Translations under genes and position numbers: made by a program
In this document: positions 1 to 7,615 of the stretch, piece by piece
Layout: every line of letters starts with the position of its first letter
How positions within the stretch are numbered: position 1 is the stretch's first letter
Source: Chloroflexota bacterium
GTDB taxonomy: Bacteria; Chloroflexota; Anaerolineae; Promineifilales; Promineifilaceae
Reading direction: 5' to 3'
Assembly: GCA_020628815.1 (NCBI GenBank)
Contig: JAHDEN010000020.1
Coordinates: 1-51,874, forward strand
Length of the DNA stretch: 51,874 bases
The notes under the pieces: model-generated
Seen by the model: the letters and a program-made list of their open reading frames with translations, nothing else
Database searches by the model: none
What the model was told of the DNA's origin: nothing

Positions 1-75
1 CCCGATGACATCGTTCTTTTGGAAGACAACTTGCGTCTTGGTTCTTATCCAAAACCGAAGTTAAGTATGAAGTGA
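1..75 (+). CDS. 3' end of an unidentified protein (partial)
   Basis: Frame 1 is open from the window edge to a TGA at 73-75 and gives 24 residues ending in PKLSMK. The composition looks like ordinary coding sequence, and the next gene is convergent, so this is probably the C-terminus of a gene that begins outside the window. Nothing in 24 residues identifies the family. The stop lies in the left arm of the stem-loop at 63-102. It could also be a chance open frame. Confidence 0.4.
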   Translation, partial: PDDIVLLEDNLRLGSYPKPKLSMK

Positions 76-102
76 GAAGCTCAGGCGTCCCACTTCATAC
101 TT
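63..102. terminator. 12-bp inverted repeat between convergent genes
   Basis: A perfect 12-bp inverted repeat (AAGTATGAAGTG at 63-74, CACTTCATACTT at 91-102) with a 16-nt loop lies between the partial gene and the convergent DUF2339 gene. Neither side has a long T tract, so it may be a weak bidirectional terminator or an mRNA 3'-end hairpin. Confidence 0.5.
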
Positions 103-113
103 ATTACTTCAAA

Positions 114-2525
114 CTAATCAGCTAAAACGGCCGGTTCGCTCGGCTCTTCTGGCTTGCGCCAGATATTGCGCGCAAAATAGCTGATGGCGAGCAACACCCC
201 TCCGAATCCACTAAACAAAATCACCCGCACGCCGGTTGATACATTCTCAAGGTCTACCAAGATCAGCTTGGCGATGGTCAGCAAGATTGTGCCGATGCCC
301 AACTGACGCATGAGCGAGCGGTCAAACACCATCCCAGCAATGAGCAGAGCGATGGCATAAACGGCCCACAGCGCAGAAATTAACCCCAGCGAATACTCAA
401 AGTCTTGCACCTGAAACGCCAGCCAAATCAAAGCCAATATATGGGTTCCAACTCCGATCAGAGAATCGTACGGCTTTTCAGCAAAGCGCAGATCAACCAA
501 CAACAGAGCCACCATCATCAGGACAGAAACCAGCGAAGCGGTGTTCACAAACGGGGTTACATCCCCAGCTTCAAAGGTTGCGCCAAGCCGGACCACCATC
601 ACAAATCCACCGGCCGCAGCCAACAGCAAACCTAATACCTGCAACAGTTGATCTTTGTCCCCGTCTTCAAGCCGGTCGTTAAGCTGTTTTTTGATGACAT
701 TGACGGCCAAAATAATCCCGGCCGATAAAAGCACCATCATGTTGGGCCACGTCAGGTCACCCTCCACATCAAATCCAGCTTGGACCAGCATCGCCAATCC
801 TGCAAAAACGATGGCTTGATAACGCAACCACTTATTGTCACGCAGGTAGCCAAGGGCAAATACCCCCGCGTGAATCAGCGTGTGCAAAATGAGCCAGTAG
901 GTTTTTCCATCAAACTGGGCATCTAGCTCAAAACCGGTAACCGGGAGCGCAATTAGATGGGCAAACGCTTGGTAAATGCTTTTGCTAAGCCCCTGTGGCT
1001 GAACCCACGCCGTCACGCCTAAACCGATCACAAAAATAACGCTGGCTAAAAAGTTCAGGTTCGCAAACGGCCGGTCGATTGTTTCGGGCAAAATACCGGC
1101 CAGCCACAAGAAAAACGACCAGACAAACAGCAGATGGGTGGCGATCAGCAGCCAGCGCAAATTACGTCGGATACCAAACAGAGCCAGCCCGGCCGCTTCA
1201 ACCGACAAGGTAATCAGCAGCGGAACCGTAATATCCCCTTCAACTTTTAACAGAGACATTGGCAACAAGATGGCGCCTACCAAGAACAACGGAACTTGGA
1301 AAATCTCAAAACGTGCGTCCCGGCCGAGGGCTAGCCCAACCACCATATAAATGGCTGCGGTTAAAACCGTTATGATCATCCACGCGGCCGTTCCCATATC
1401 GGGCCACAGCGCCAGCATCAGCAAAACACCCAGCAACGGGGATGTCACAATCGTAAAAAAGTCGATCCAATCTACCGGATACGGGTTGGTTTCTTTACCA
1501 TCAGCATCGGTCTGGATGGCGAGGTCGGCCGCCGTTAGGCCGCTGCGCAAACGCAATTGGCGCACCAATGGGAAAATACCAAAGAGGGCCAGCGTGACAA
1601 CAATGCCCAATTGCATCGCCCATTGATCACCCACTAAAATGTCATCAATCCAATTGTCAACAGCGACAAAGGTAAAAATCGCCATGTAAAGCCAACCGAT
1701 ACTAAACGCAGCAAAGTTGAGCCAGCGCCATTTAAGCAGGGCCGCAATCGTGACCGCACCAGCCAACAAAATACAGACGTAACCGATAAATATCGGGAGT
1801 GATGGATCATCTGGTGCCAAGAACGGAGGCATTATAAGCCCCAAAAGCAGGCCAATGTAGGCAAGAGGCTGCCGTTTTTGCCAAGCGGCTAAGCCATAAG
1901 CCACGGCCGTAATCACAAAGGTAATGGGCAATGTGGCTAAATCTGGGATCAGCTCAAACACCTCAAACCCGACATAGGTAGATAGATACCAGATGGCAAT
2001 ACCACCGCCGCTAAGCACCTGTCCGAACGACGGCCGACTATTTCTAAAGCTCAGCCCCATCCCCAGCAAAATAGCCCCAATACCGTAACCGGCACCCAGC
2101 CGCATTCCGTTGGTGACCCAAGGCTGATCGTTCAGCCAAAACAACAGCGTGATCACCCCGATCACCAATAGGCCAATGCCCAAACGGCTGGTCAGCCACT
2201 CGATATCAGTTAAGTTTTTGACCCACTGGGGCGTTTCGGCCGGTTCAGCGGTAGCAATTGGCTCCGTTACCGGCGCAGCCGCCGCACTTTCAGGTTGGAT
2301 GGGTGACACCTCGGCCACCTCTTGCCCAATTCGGGCAATCCGCTTTACAACCTGCTGTTCTAAAGTTCCAATTCTTGCGAGAACCGGGGTTTGATGATCG
2401 TCATGGGCCAAAGTGGGTTCGCTAATCGTGCCCCCCGCCTCATGCGCATCCAACGTTTGGACAATCATCTGCTCGGCTCTCTCAAGTCTCTGAATTATTT
2501 GCTGTGTGTCGTTTTCGTTTGACAT
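114..2525 (-). CDS. DUF2339-type polytopic membrane protein
   Basis: This 803-residue protein has a polar N-terminus of about 105 residues with a short coiled-coil-like start. The rest is almost continuous hydrophobic helices, at least twenty, of the kind seen in the DUF2339 (predicted membrane protein) family. After the first segments it has the typical run of glycine-rich helices (GMRLGAGYGIGAILLGMGLS). Its function is unknown; an envelope role is an inference from topology. The start is well supported: AGGGAGG lies five bases before the ATG. It is transcribed alone, convergent to the partial gene at the window edge. A DUF2339 member is the best reading; a generic transporter is less likely because no transporter motif is seen. 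Confidence 0.8.
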   Translation of the reverse strand: MSNENDTQQIIQRLERAEQMIVQTLDAHEAGGTISEPTLAHDDHQTPVLARIGTLEQQVVKRIARIGQEVAEVSPIQPESAAAAPVTEPIATAEPAETPQWVKNLTDIEWLTSRLGIGLLVIGVITLLFWLNDQPWVTNGMRLGAGYGIGAILLGMGLSFRNSRPSFGQVLSGGGIAIWYLSTYVGFEVFELIPDLATLPITFVITAVAYGLAAWQKRQPLAYIGLLLGLIMPPFLAPDDPSLPIFIGYVCILLAGAVTIAALLKWRWLNFAAFSIGWLYMAIFTFVAVDNWIDDILVGDQWAMQLGIVVTLALFGIFPLVRQLRLRSGLTAADLAIQTDADGKETNPYPVDWIDFFTIVTSPLLGVLLMLALWPDMGTAAWMIITVLTAAIYMVVGLALGRDARFEIFQVPLFLVGAILLPMSLLKVEGDITVPLLITLSVEAAGLALFGIRRNLRWLLIATHLLFVWSFFLWLAGILPETIDRPFANLNFLASVIFVIGLGVTAWVQPQGLSKSIYQAFAHLIALPVTGFELDAQFDGKTYWLILHTLIHAGVFALGYLRDNKWLRYQAIVFAGLAMLVQAGFDVEGDLTWPNMMVLLSAGIILAVNVIKKQLNDRLEDGDKDQLLQVLGLLLAAAGGFVMVVRLGATFEAGDVTPFVNTASLVSVLMMVALLLVDLRFAEKPYDSLIGVGTHILALIWLAFQVQDFEYSLGLISALWAVYAIALLIAGMVFDRSLMRQLGIGTILLTIAKLILVDLENVSTGVRVILFSGFGGVLLAISYFARNIWRKPEEPSEPAVLAD

Positions 2526-2580
2526 TAAAACCTCCCTAAGGTCACATCTAAATCATAACTTGGTTTCATAAAAATCTAAA

Positions 2581-2668
2581 GTTGGGTGCATTAACCCAAC
2601 CCTTTTCCATTTTGCGCTATTCGGCTCCAGACATTTAGGAGCCACCTGCCGAGTTTTCGGAGCAGGTG
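2581..2668. repeat. Cluster of three short palindromes
   Basis: Three inverted repeats lie in tandem between divergently transcribed genes: GTTGGGT/ACCCAAC (2581-2600), GGCTCC/GGAGCC (2623-2643) and CACCTGC/GCAGGTG (2643-2668, with an inner CGA/TCG stem). The arms differ from one another but are of similar size. They resemble the palindromes at 39334-39441. They could act as a structured leader, a protein-binding array or a REP-like element. Confidence 0.55.
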
Positions 2669-2739
2669 ATTGAGCCATAATCCTTGGGATTTGGTAAACG
2701 CTTAAAATTTGGGTCAATCGGTGTGATAAGATTCCCGCC

Positions 2740-4077
2740 ATGCAGCAGAATCAAACCGAAACGGAATTAAAAACGGGCCGAGTCAGACGCACAATTGGTG
2801 TGCTTTGGTACGGGTTACGCGTACTCATTGTCGGGCTATTAGTTATCGTATTAGTTAAACCAGAATGGCCAGCCTATGGAGATCCTGACACCCAAACGTT
2901 GCAGTTAGTTGGGCTAAGGCAGTTTGATTTTGTCAACTTTTGGATCCAAACGGTGGCAAAAAAGCGGGGGGATGCGCTTGCAGATCAACATGGTGCCTTA
3001 AGTGAATCAGATCGCAGTCAAGTTGTGCGTGACTTCGTAGAAAAAAGTGGCGAAATCCGACGCAAAACAATTGAACTTAATCGAGTTTTTGCAGATCCGG
3101 CCGTAGCTGACCCAAATGCAGTGTCGGCCGAACTCCAAACCGAAATCAACCAGCTAAGGTCTGAACTCACAGAACTTCAAACATTGGCTGAACCGATTTT
3201 GCAGGAACAGGTCCGTGATGTTTTGAACGATTTAGGGTTTGGTGCTGGCTCAGTCGTATTTCCACCCGTGTCTGCCCATGTGACCCCGTTGCCAGCCATT
3301 CTCATCGTCTCTCCCAGAGATCGAATTGAGCAAGTTGATGCGGTGCCGATACAAAACGGCATCCTGCCCCCTGACCGTGCCGAGCTTGAGCAAGAAATCA
3401 TGCAGGATCTTCAGCTTTCCGCCTATGTGACCGATATTGGTGGATTGGGCTTTTACCCATCCCTAATTATCGAGACGGGCAATTTGGTTTTCTTAGCCGA
3501 TGTGATTGCGCATGAATGGGCCCACCATTGGTTTACCCTGCGGCCGGTCGGCATCAACTATCTTTCTACCCCCGCCATGCGCACGATCAATGAAAGTGCC
3601 GCCAGCATCATCGGCCAAGAAGTTGGGCTAGAAGTGATTCGCCGCCATTATCCAGAGCTGTACGTTCCCCCTGAACCGCCGGTTCAAAGCGATGACAACG
3701 CGGCCGAGGCGGAACCGATCCCACCGACCCCAGGCCCGGAAGAATTTGATTTTAGACGTGAAATGGGTGTCACAAGGGTAGAAGTTGATCGGTTATTGGC
3801 AGACGGAAAAATAGAGGAAGCGGAAGCGTATATGGAGGCGCGGCGGCAGATTTTTGTAGCGCAAGGGTATAATCTGCGTGTCTTAAATCAGGCGTATTTT
3901 GCGTTTCATGGAGCCTATGCAGACACCGGTGGCGGTGCGGCCGGGCGGGATCCGGTTGGGCCGCTTGTAGCAGAAGTGCGCGGCTTAAGCGGCTCGCTGC
4001 AAGACTTTATGCAGAACTTAGCCTCTGTTACCAGCCTTGAGGATTTGGAGACATTGGCGGCTGAATTGAGGCGGTAA
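2740..4077 (+). CDS. Membrane-anchored HExxH metallopeptidase-like protein
   Basis: The 445-residue protein has an N-terminal transmembrane segment (about residues 20-40), a helical, charged region (about 85-165) and a domain centred on HEWAHH (residues 258-263), the zinc-binding HExxH motif of metallopeptidases. The glutamate in NESAASIIGQE (residues 284-294) is a candidate third zinc ligand. The C-terminal part contains a proline-rich stretch (about 313-335) and a helical tail. It is probably a zinc-dependent peptidase with its catalytic part outside the membrane; the substrate is not evident. No strong Shine-Dalgarno precedes the ATG, so the start is less certain than the frame. It is convergent with tgt, leaving 33 bases between the stops. 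It does not match the usual M48 or M41 layout by eye. Confidence 0.6.
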   Translation: MQQNQTETELKTGRVRRTIGVLWYGLRVLIVGLLVIVLVKPEWPAYGDPDTQTLQLVGLRQFDFVNFWIQTVAKKRGDALADQHGALSESDRSQVVRDFVEKSGEIRRKTIELNRVFADPAVADPNAVSAELQTEINQLRSELTELQTLAEPILQEQVRDVLNDLGFGAGSVVFPPVSAHVTPLPAILIVSPRDRIEQVDAVPIQNGILPPDRAELEQEIMQDLQLSAYVTDIGGLGFYPSLIIETGNLVFLADVIAHEWAHHWFTLRPVGINYLSTPAMRTINESAASIIGQEVGLEVIRRHYPELYVPPEPPVQSDDNAAEAEPIPPTPGPEEFDFRREMGVTRVEVDRLLADGKIEEAEAYMEARRQIFVAQGYNLRVLNQAYFAFHGAYADTGGGAAGRDPVGPLVAEVRGLSGSLQDFMQNLASVTSLEDLETLAAELRR

Positions 4078-4110
4078 GAGGGGAAAATTCCCCGTGTGCC
4101 ACGCCCATGA

Positions 4111-5205
4111 TTACAACGGCGGATAATGGCTCAAATATTCATCCGCAAGCGACTGCAGCCTATTTTCTCGGATCGCCAATCGCATCTCTTCCATCAGGTT
4201 AATCAAAAAGCCAATGTTGTGCATCGAGAGCAAAATGTGGCCCAAAATCTCATTCGACTTAATTAAGTGATGGATATATGCGCGGCTAAATTCTTTAACA
4301 TGGCTGTCAGGCGTCACCGGCCGGTCGTCACGCTTAAACGTCGCATTTTTAATATTCATCCGCCCCCCTTTGTAAAAGGCAGACCCATGCCGTGCCAACC
4401 GGGTTGGGAGCACACAGTCAAAAATATCAACCCCGCGTAAAACACCGTTGATCAAATCTTCCGGCGTGCCGACCCCCATCAAATATCTCGGCTTATCTTC
4501 TGGCAAAATCGGCCGGAGCCAGTCCAGAACTTGCGCCATTTGTGCTTTTGTCTCACCCACAGCCAGCCCCCCAATCGCATAGCCGGGGAAATCGTGCGCC
4601 ATCATAAACCGGGCGCTTTCTTCCCGCAGATCCTGAAAAATACCGCCCTGAACAATCGCGAACAAAGCTTGGTCATCTCGTTTTTTCGCTTCTAAACAGC
4701 GCAACAGCCAAGGATGAGTTCGATTAAGCGACCGTTTAACATAGTCGTATTCGTTGGGAGGCGGACATTCGTCAAAGGCCATAATAATGTCGGCCCCTAA
4801 ATTTTCTTGAATCGCAATACTGCTTTCCGGCGTGAACCGGTGCATCGACCCGTCAATGTGCGATTTAAAAGTAACCCCATCATCATCGATTTTGTTGGTG
4901 TCACTCAGGCTAAACACCTGAAACCCGCCGCTGTCAGTCAGCATCGGGCCATCCCAGCGCATAAAGTTGTGCAAGCCGCCCATGTCACGCACCAGATCGT
5001 CACCCGGCCGCAGATAAAGATGATAGGTATTACTCAAAACGAGCGATGCCCCCAGTTCCTTTAGGTCACGCGGCTGGGTGGCTTTGACCGTAGCGGCCGT
5101 CCCAACCGGAGCAAACACAGGGGTTTCTAGTGCCCCGTGTGGGGTTTGGAAAACGCCGGTTCGTGCGCCGGAATCATCTTTTGCAGTTATTTCAAATTCA
5201 AACAT
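4111..5205 (-). CDS. tgt: tRNA-guanine(34) transglycosylase, zinc cysteines missing
   Basis: Bacterial Tgt exchanges guanine 34 for preQ1 in tRNAs with GUN anticodons during queuosine synthesis. The 364-residue protein has the family hallmarks: LSNTYHLYLRPG (58-69), DSGGFQVFSL (91-100) with the active-site aspartate, GGLAVGE (212-218) and IFDCVLPTRLARHG (261-274) with the nucleophile Asp263. The segment that normally carries the zinc site (CxCxxC before SRAY) reads PDSHVKEFSRAY (299-310): all three cysteines are absent and the loop is about three residues shorter. The matching histidine (MHN, His329) is kept. The rest of the protein is intact, so this is not a decayed gene. It lies 14 bases downstream of pfkA on the same strand. 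No other queuosine genes are in the window. Confidence 0.93.
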   Translation of the reverse strand: MFEFEITAKDDSGARTGVFQTPHGALETPVFAPVGTAATVKATQPRDLKELGASLVLSNTYHLYLRPGDDLVRDMGGLHNFMRWDGPMLTDSGGFQVFSLSDTNKIDDDGVTFKSHIDGSMHRFTPESSIAIQENLGADIIMAFDECPPPNEYDYVKRSLNRTHPWLLRCLEAKKRDDQALFAIVQGGIFQDLREESARFMMAHDFPGYAIGGLAVGETKAQMAQVLDWLRPILPEDKPRYLMGVGTPEDLINGVLRGVDIFDCVLPTRLARHGSAFYKGGRMNIKNATFKRDDRPVTPDSHVKEFSRAYIHHLIKSNEILGHILLSMHNIGFLINLMEEMRLAIRENRLQSLADEYLSHYPPL

Positions 5206-5219
5206 ATAAAGTGGTGGGG

Positions 5220-6323
5220 TTAATCACCCAAACAAATTCCCATCGAGCGGGCGGTTAAAATCGCATCCCCATCTAGGGGCACTTGCTTCATTTTGCCCGC
5301 AATTTCATTTAGAGGAATATAAGCGATGTTGGGCGGGTCCAATGCAACCATTACATTTTGCACCCCATCTTGAATGGCGCGCACGGCCGCTGTACCAAAA
5401 CGCAACGACAGCATACGGTCACGCGTTGTGGGAGAACCGCCACGCAGCAAATGGCCCAACACAACAACTCGGGTTTCTTGACCTGTAAGTTCTTCTAACG
5501 CATGTGCAACTTGGTGCCCCGCCCCACCTAAACGTTCAGCTTGCCCGATATTTTTACCAATCGTTGAAATCTCACCCCCAATCGGCTTGGCCCCTTCGCC
5601 AACTACCACAATCGAGAAGTTCCGGCCGTCGGCGACTCGGTCGTTACACTTGCCAACGACTTTGTTGATATCAAAAGGGATTTCAGGAATCAAAATCGCA
5701 TCGGCCGTGCCAGCTAACCCAGCAAACAGCGCAATCCAACCGGCATAGCGCCCCATCACTTCAACAACCATGATCCGGTTGTGTGACGATGCGGTTGTAT
5801 GCAGCCGATCAATACACTCTGTCGCAAAGTCGATGGCGGTATCAAAGCCGAAGGTTGCAATTGTCCCTTCTAAATCGTTGTCGATGGTTTTAGGAACGCC
5901 GATCACATTGATGCCAGCTCGTCGGCCGATTTCGTCAGCAATAGTCAGAGAGCCATCTCCCCCAATCGCAACCAGCGTATCAAACCCATTTTCCTTAAAA
6001 AAGTGGGTTAACTCACCGCTTCGATCAACTTCTTCCCAAGACCCATCTTCATTTTGGACAGGGAAGCTGAGTGGGTTGCCACGATTTGTTGTGCCCAAAA
6101 TCGTCCCCCCACGGTGGGTGATACCGCGCACACTATCTTTTGTCAGCGGCACCAGACCACCACCAGGAAATTCATCGGGGGACAAAATACCGCGATATCC
6201 CTCTCGAATTCCCCAAACTTCCCAGCCCAAATTAACGGCCGAAAGTGTGACAGCACGGATTACGGCATTAAGCCCCGGAGCATCGCCACCACCGGTGTTG
6301 ACGAGTATTTTTTTTGTAGTCAT
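5220..6323 (-). CDS. pfkA: 6-phosphofructokinase
   Basis: This 367-residue enzyme phosphorylates fructose 6-phosphate in glycolysis. It has the N-terminal nucleotide-binding glycine motif (NTGGGDAPGLNAVIRA), GGDGS (about residue 120), the catalytic PKTIDND, and the sugar-phosphate motifs MGRYAGW and GHLLRGG. The donor-determining positions are mixed. GGDGS carries the glycine typical of ATP-dependent enzymes, whereas PKTIDND carries the lysine usual in pyrophosphate-dependent ones. Enzymes with this pair are often ATP-dependent, but the donor cannot be settled from the sequence. It heads a two-gene unit with tgt. Confidence 0.93.
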   Translation of the reverse strand: MTTKKILVNTGGGDAPGLNAVIRAVTLSAVNLGWEVWGIREGYRGILSPDEFPGGGLVPLTKDSVRGITHRGGTILGTTNRGNPLSFPVQNEDGSWEEVDRSGELTHFFKENGFDTLVAIGGDGSLTIADEIGRRAGINVIGVPKTIDNDLEGTIATFGFDTAIDFATECIDRLHTTASSHNRIMVVEVMGRYAGWIALFAGLAGTADAILIPEIPFDINKVVGKCNDRVADGRNFSIVVVGEGAKPIGGEISTIGKNIGQAERLGGAGHQVAHALEELTGQETRVVVLGHLLRGGSPTTRDRMLSLRFGTAAVRAIQDGVQNVMVALDPPNIAYIPLNEIAGKMKQVPLDGDAILTARSMGICLGD

Positions 6324-6494
6324 ATGATCGTCTCCTAAAATTTATTTCCCTTTTTTTGTTTACTTAAGCATACCAAGGTCAGTGTTGGATTGGTAGCATC
6401 CTCGGCCAATTTTTGTAATATTTTGCTCTCTCCGTTCGTCTACACCTTATATCCGCTTAAAAGATTAAGAGGCTTCAGCCAATTGGAGGTAACA

Positions 6495-6908
6495 ATGACA
6501 GCAATTACGGCTCAAAACACATTAAATTATCAGGTGAACATTGACTCAGGCAGTTTTTCAATCTTGGCAGACGAACCTGAAAGCATCGGCGGAGACAACC
6601 TCGGTCCGTCTCCCTTTGAGCTTTTACTGGCATCACTCGCAGCCTGTACGGCTATGACCGTTCGTATGTATGCCCGAAGAAAAGAATGGGCGGTTGAAAA
6701 GATCAATCTCTCTCTTGACCATGAGAAAGTATCGGCCGACGCGTGTGACGACTGCCTGACCGTAAATGGCAAAATTGACATCATCAATATCGACATCGAT
6801 TTTGAAGGTGACTTGACTGAAGATCAGATAGAACGGCTTAAATTTATCGCAGGAAAATGCCCCGTTCATAAGTCTCTGGTTACAGAAACTCGCCTCCGTA
6901 TACGGTAA
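6495..6908 (+). CDS. OsmC/Ohr-like family protein
   Basis: The 137-residue protein has the OsmC fold signature: [29 protein letters not shown], with the first conserved cysteine in the AACTAM turn, and a C-terminal GKCPVHKSL with the second. In characterised members the two cysteines reduce organic hydroperoxides. The GKCPVH type is closer to the YhfA/OsmC-like branch than to Ohr, so peroxidase activity is inferred. The open frame extends upstream to 6390, but the ATG at 6495 is preceded by TTGGAGGT at good spacing and gives the normal family length, so I place the start there. It is monocistronic. Confidence 0.88.
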   Translation: MTAITAQNTLNYQVNIDSGSFSILADEPESIGGDNLGPSPFELLLASLAACTAMTVRMYARRKEWAVEKINLSLDHEKVSADACDDCLTVNGKIDIINIDIDFEGDLTEDQIERLKFIAGKCPVHKSLVTETRLRIR

Positions 6909-7074
6909 AGTCAACCTTCCGTAATTAAAGCAAGTGTAAAGTAGATTACTTTTTGCACGCTCATCATAAATCGTATCTAATCAGGCGAACACTACAATTG
7001 ACTTTTTAGCCCGCCGAAGTGTATGATAAGCAGTACCTATCACCAAGGAAGCGGAATTTTATCAGGAGACGGGT

Positions 7075-7524
7075 ATGAGCGGGGTTTCAACCACTACAGA
7101 TTCTACAGAGGACGTTGTCGAAGGCTACAAAATTCGCAACATTTCAAGCTGGACAATTTTTATTTTTGGCCTGATGGCTTTCTTGCTGGGTGCAGTTGCG
7201 CTCGTTTGGCCGGAGAGCATGTTACTGCAATTAGGTTTTGATATTGTCGAGAGGGATGCCCGACCGGGGTTTGATTACACCATTGTTTTTATTACAGCAT
7301 CAGCCATGGCATCCTTTAATATCGGGATTTACTATATGCTGGCGGCCGGTTACAACATGCAACGCTTTTACAGCTGGACCGTGATCTTTCGATGTGTCAC
7401 GTTTGTTGTCTTTATGCTCCTCATATTTCGTGGGCAAGCCCCGTTACGTTTTATGAGTGTCCCTATTTGGGAATTTACCGGCGCATTAGCCACCGGCATT
7501 GCTCAGTGGTATGAGCGACGTTAG
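7075..7524 (+). CDS. Small four-helix membrane protein, unknown
   Basis: The 149-residue protein has a polar N-terminus (1-24) and four predicted transmembrane segments at about 25-45, 68-91, 100-118 and 128-144. I do not recognise the family. An AGGAG lies at good distance before the ATG, and the gene is closed by a strong stem-loop terminator at 7547-7600, so it is an independent unit. No catalytic motif is visible. Confidence 0.7.
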   Translation: MSGVSTTTDSTEDVVEGYKIRNISSWTIFIFGLMAFLLGAVALVWPESMLLQLGFDIVERDARPGFDYTIVFITASAMASFNIGIYYMLAAGYNMQRFYSWTVIFRCVTFVVFMLLIFRGQAPLRFMSVPIWEFTGALATGIAQWYERR

Positions 7525-7546
7525 CAAACACAAATAAACCACAATA

Positions 7547-7600
7547 CGAAAACAAAAAGGCCAGCTCGAATTAGGTTTTGAGCTGGCCTTTTTGTTTTCG
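7547..7600. terminator. Bidirectional intrinsic terminator, perfect 21-bp stem
   Basis: A perfect 21-bp inverted repeat (arms 7547-7567 and 7580-7600, 12-nt loop) has a GC-rich core GGCCAGCTC flanked by A and T runs on both strands. It is placed to end both the plus-strand membrane-protein gene and the convergent minus-strand NodB-like gene. Confidence 0.93.
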
Positions 7601-7615
7601 TTCTCAGTCGCGCCG

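Noticed and set aside
2553..2741. 62-residue minus-strand frame between two genes
   Set aside because: It overlaps the start of the metallopeptidase gene, is read through the palindrome cluster and shows no family features or Shine-Dalgarno.
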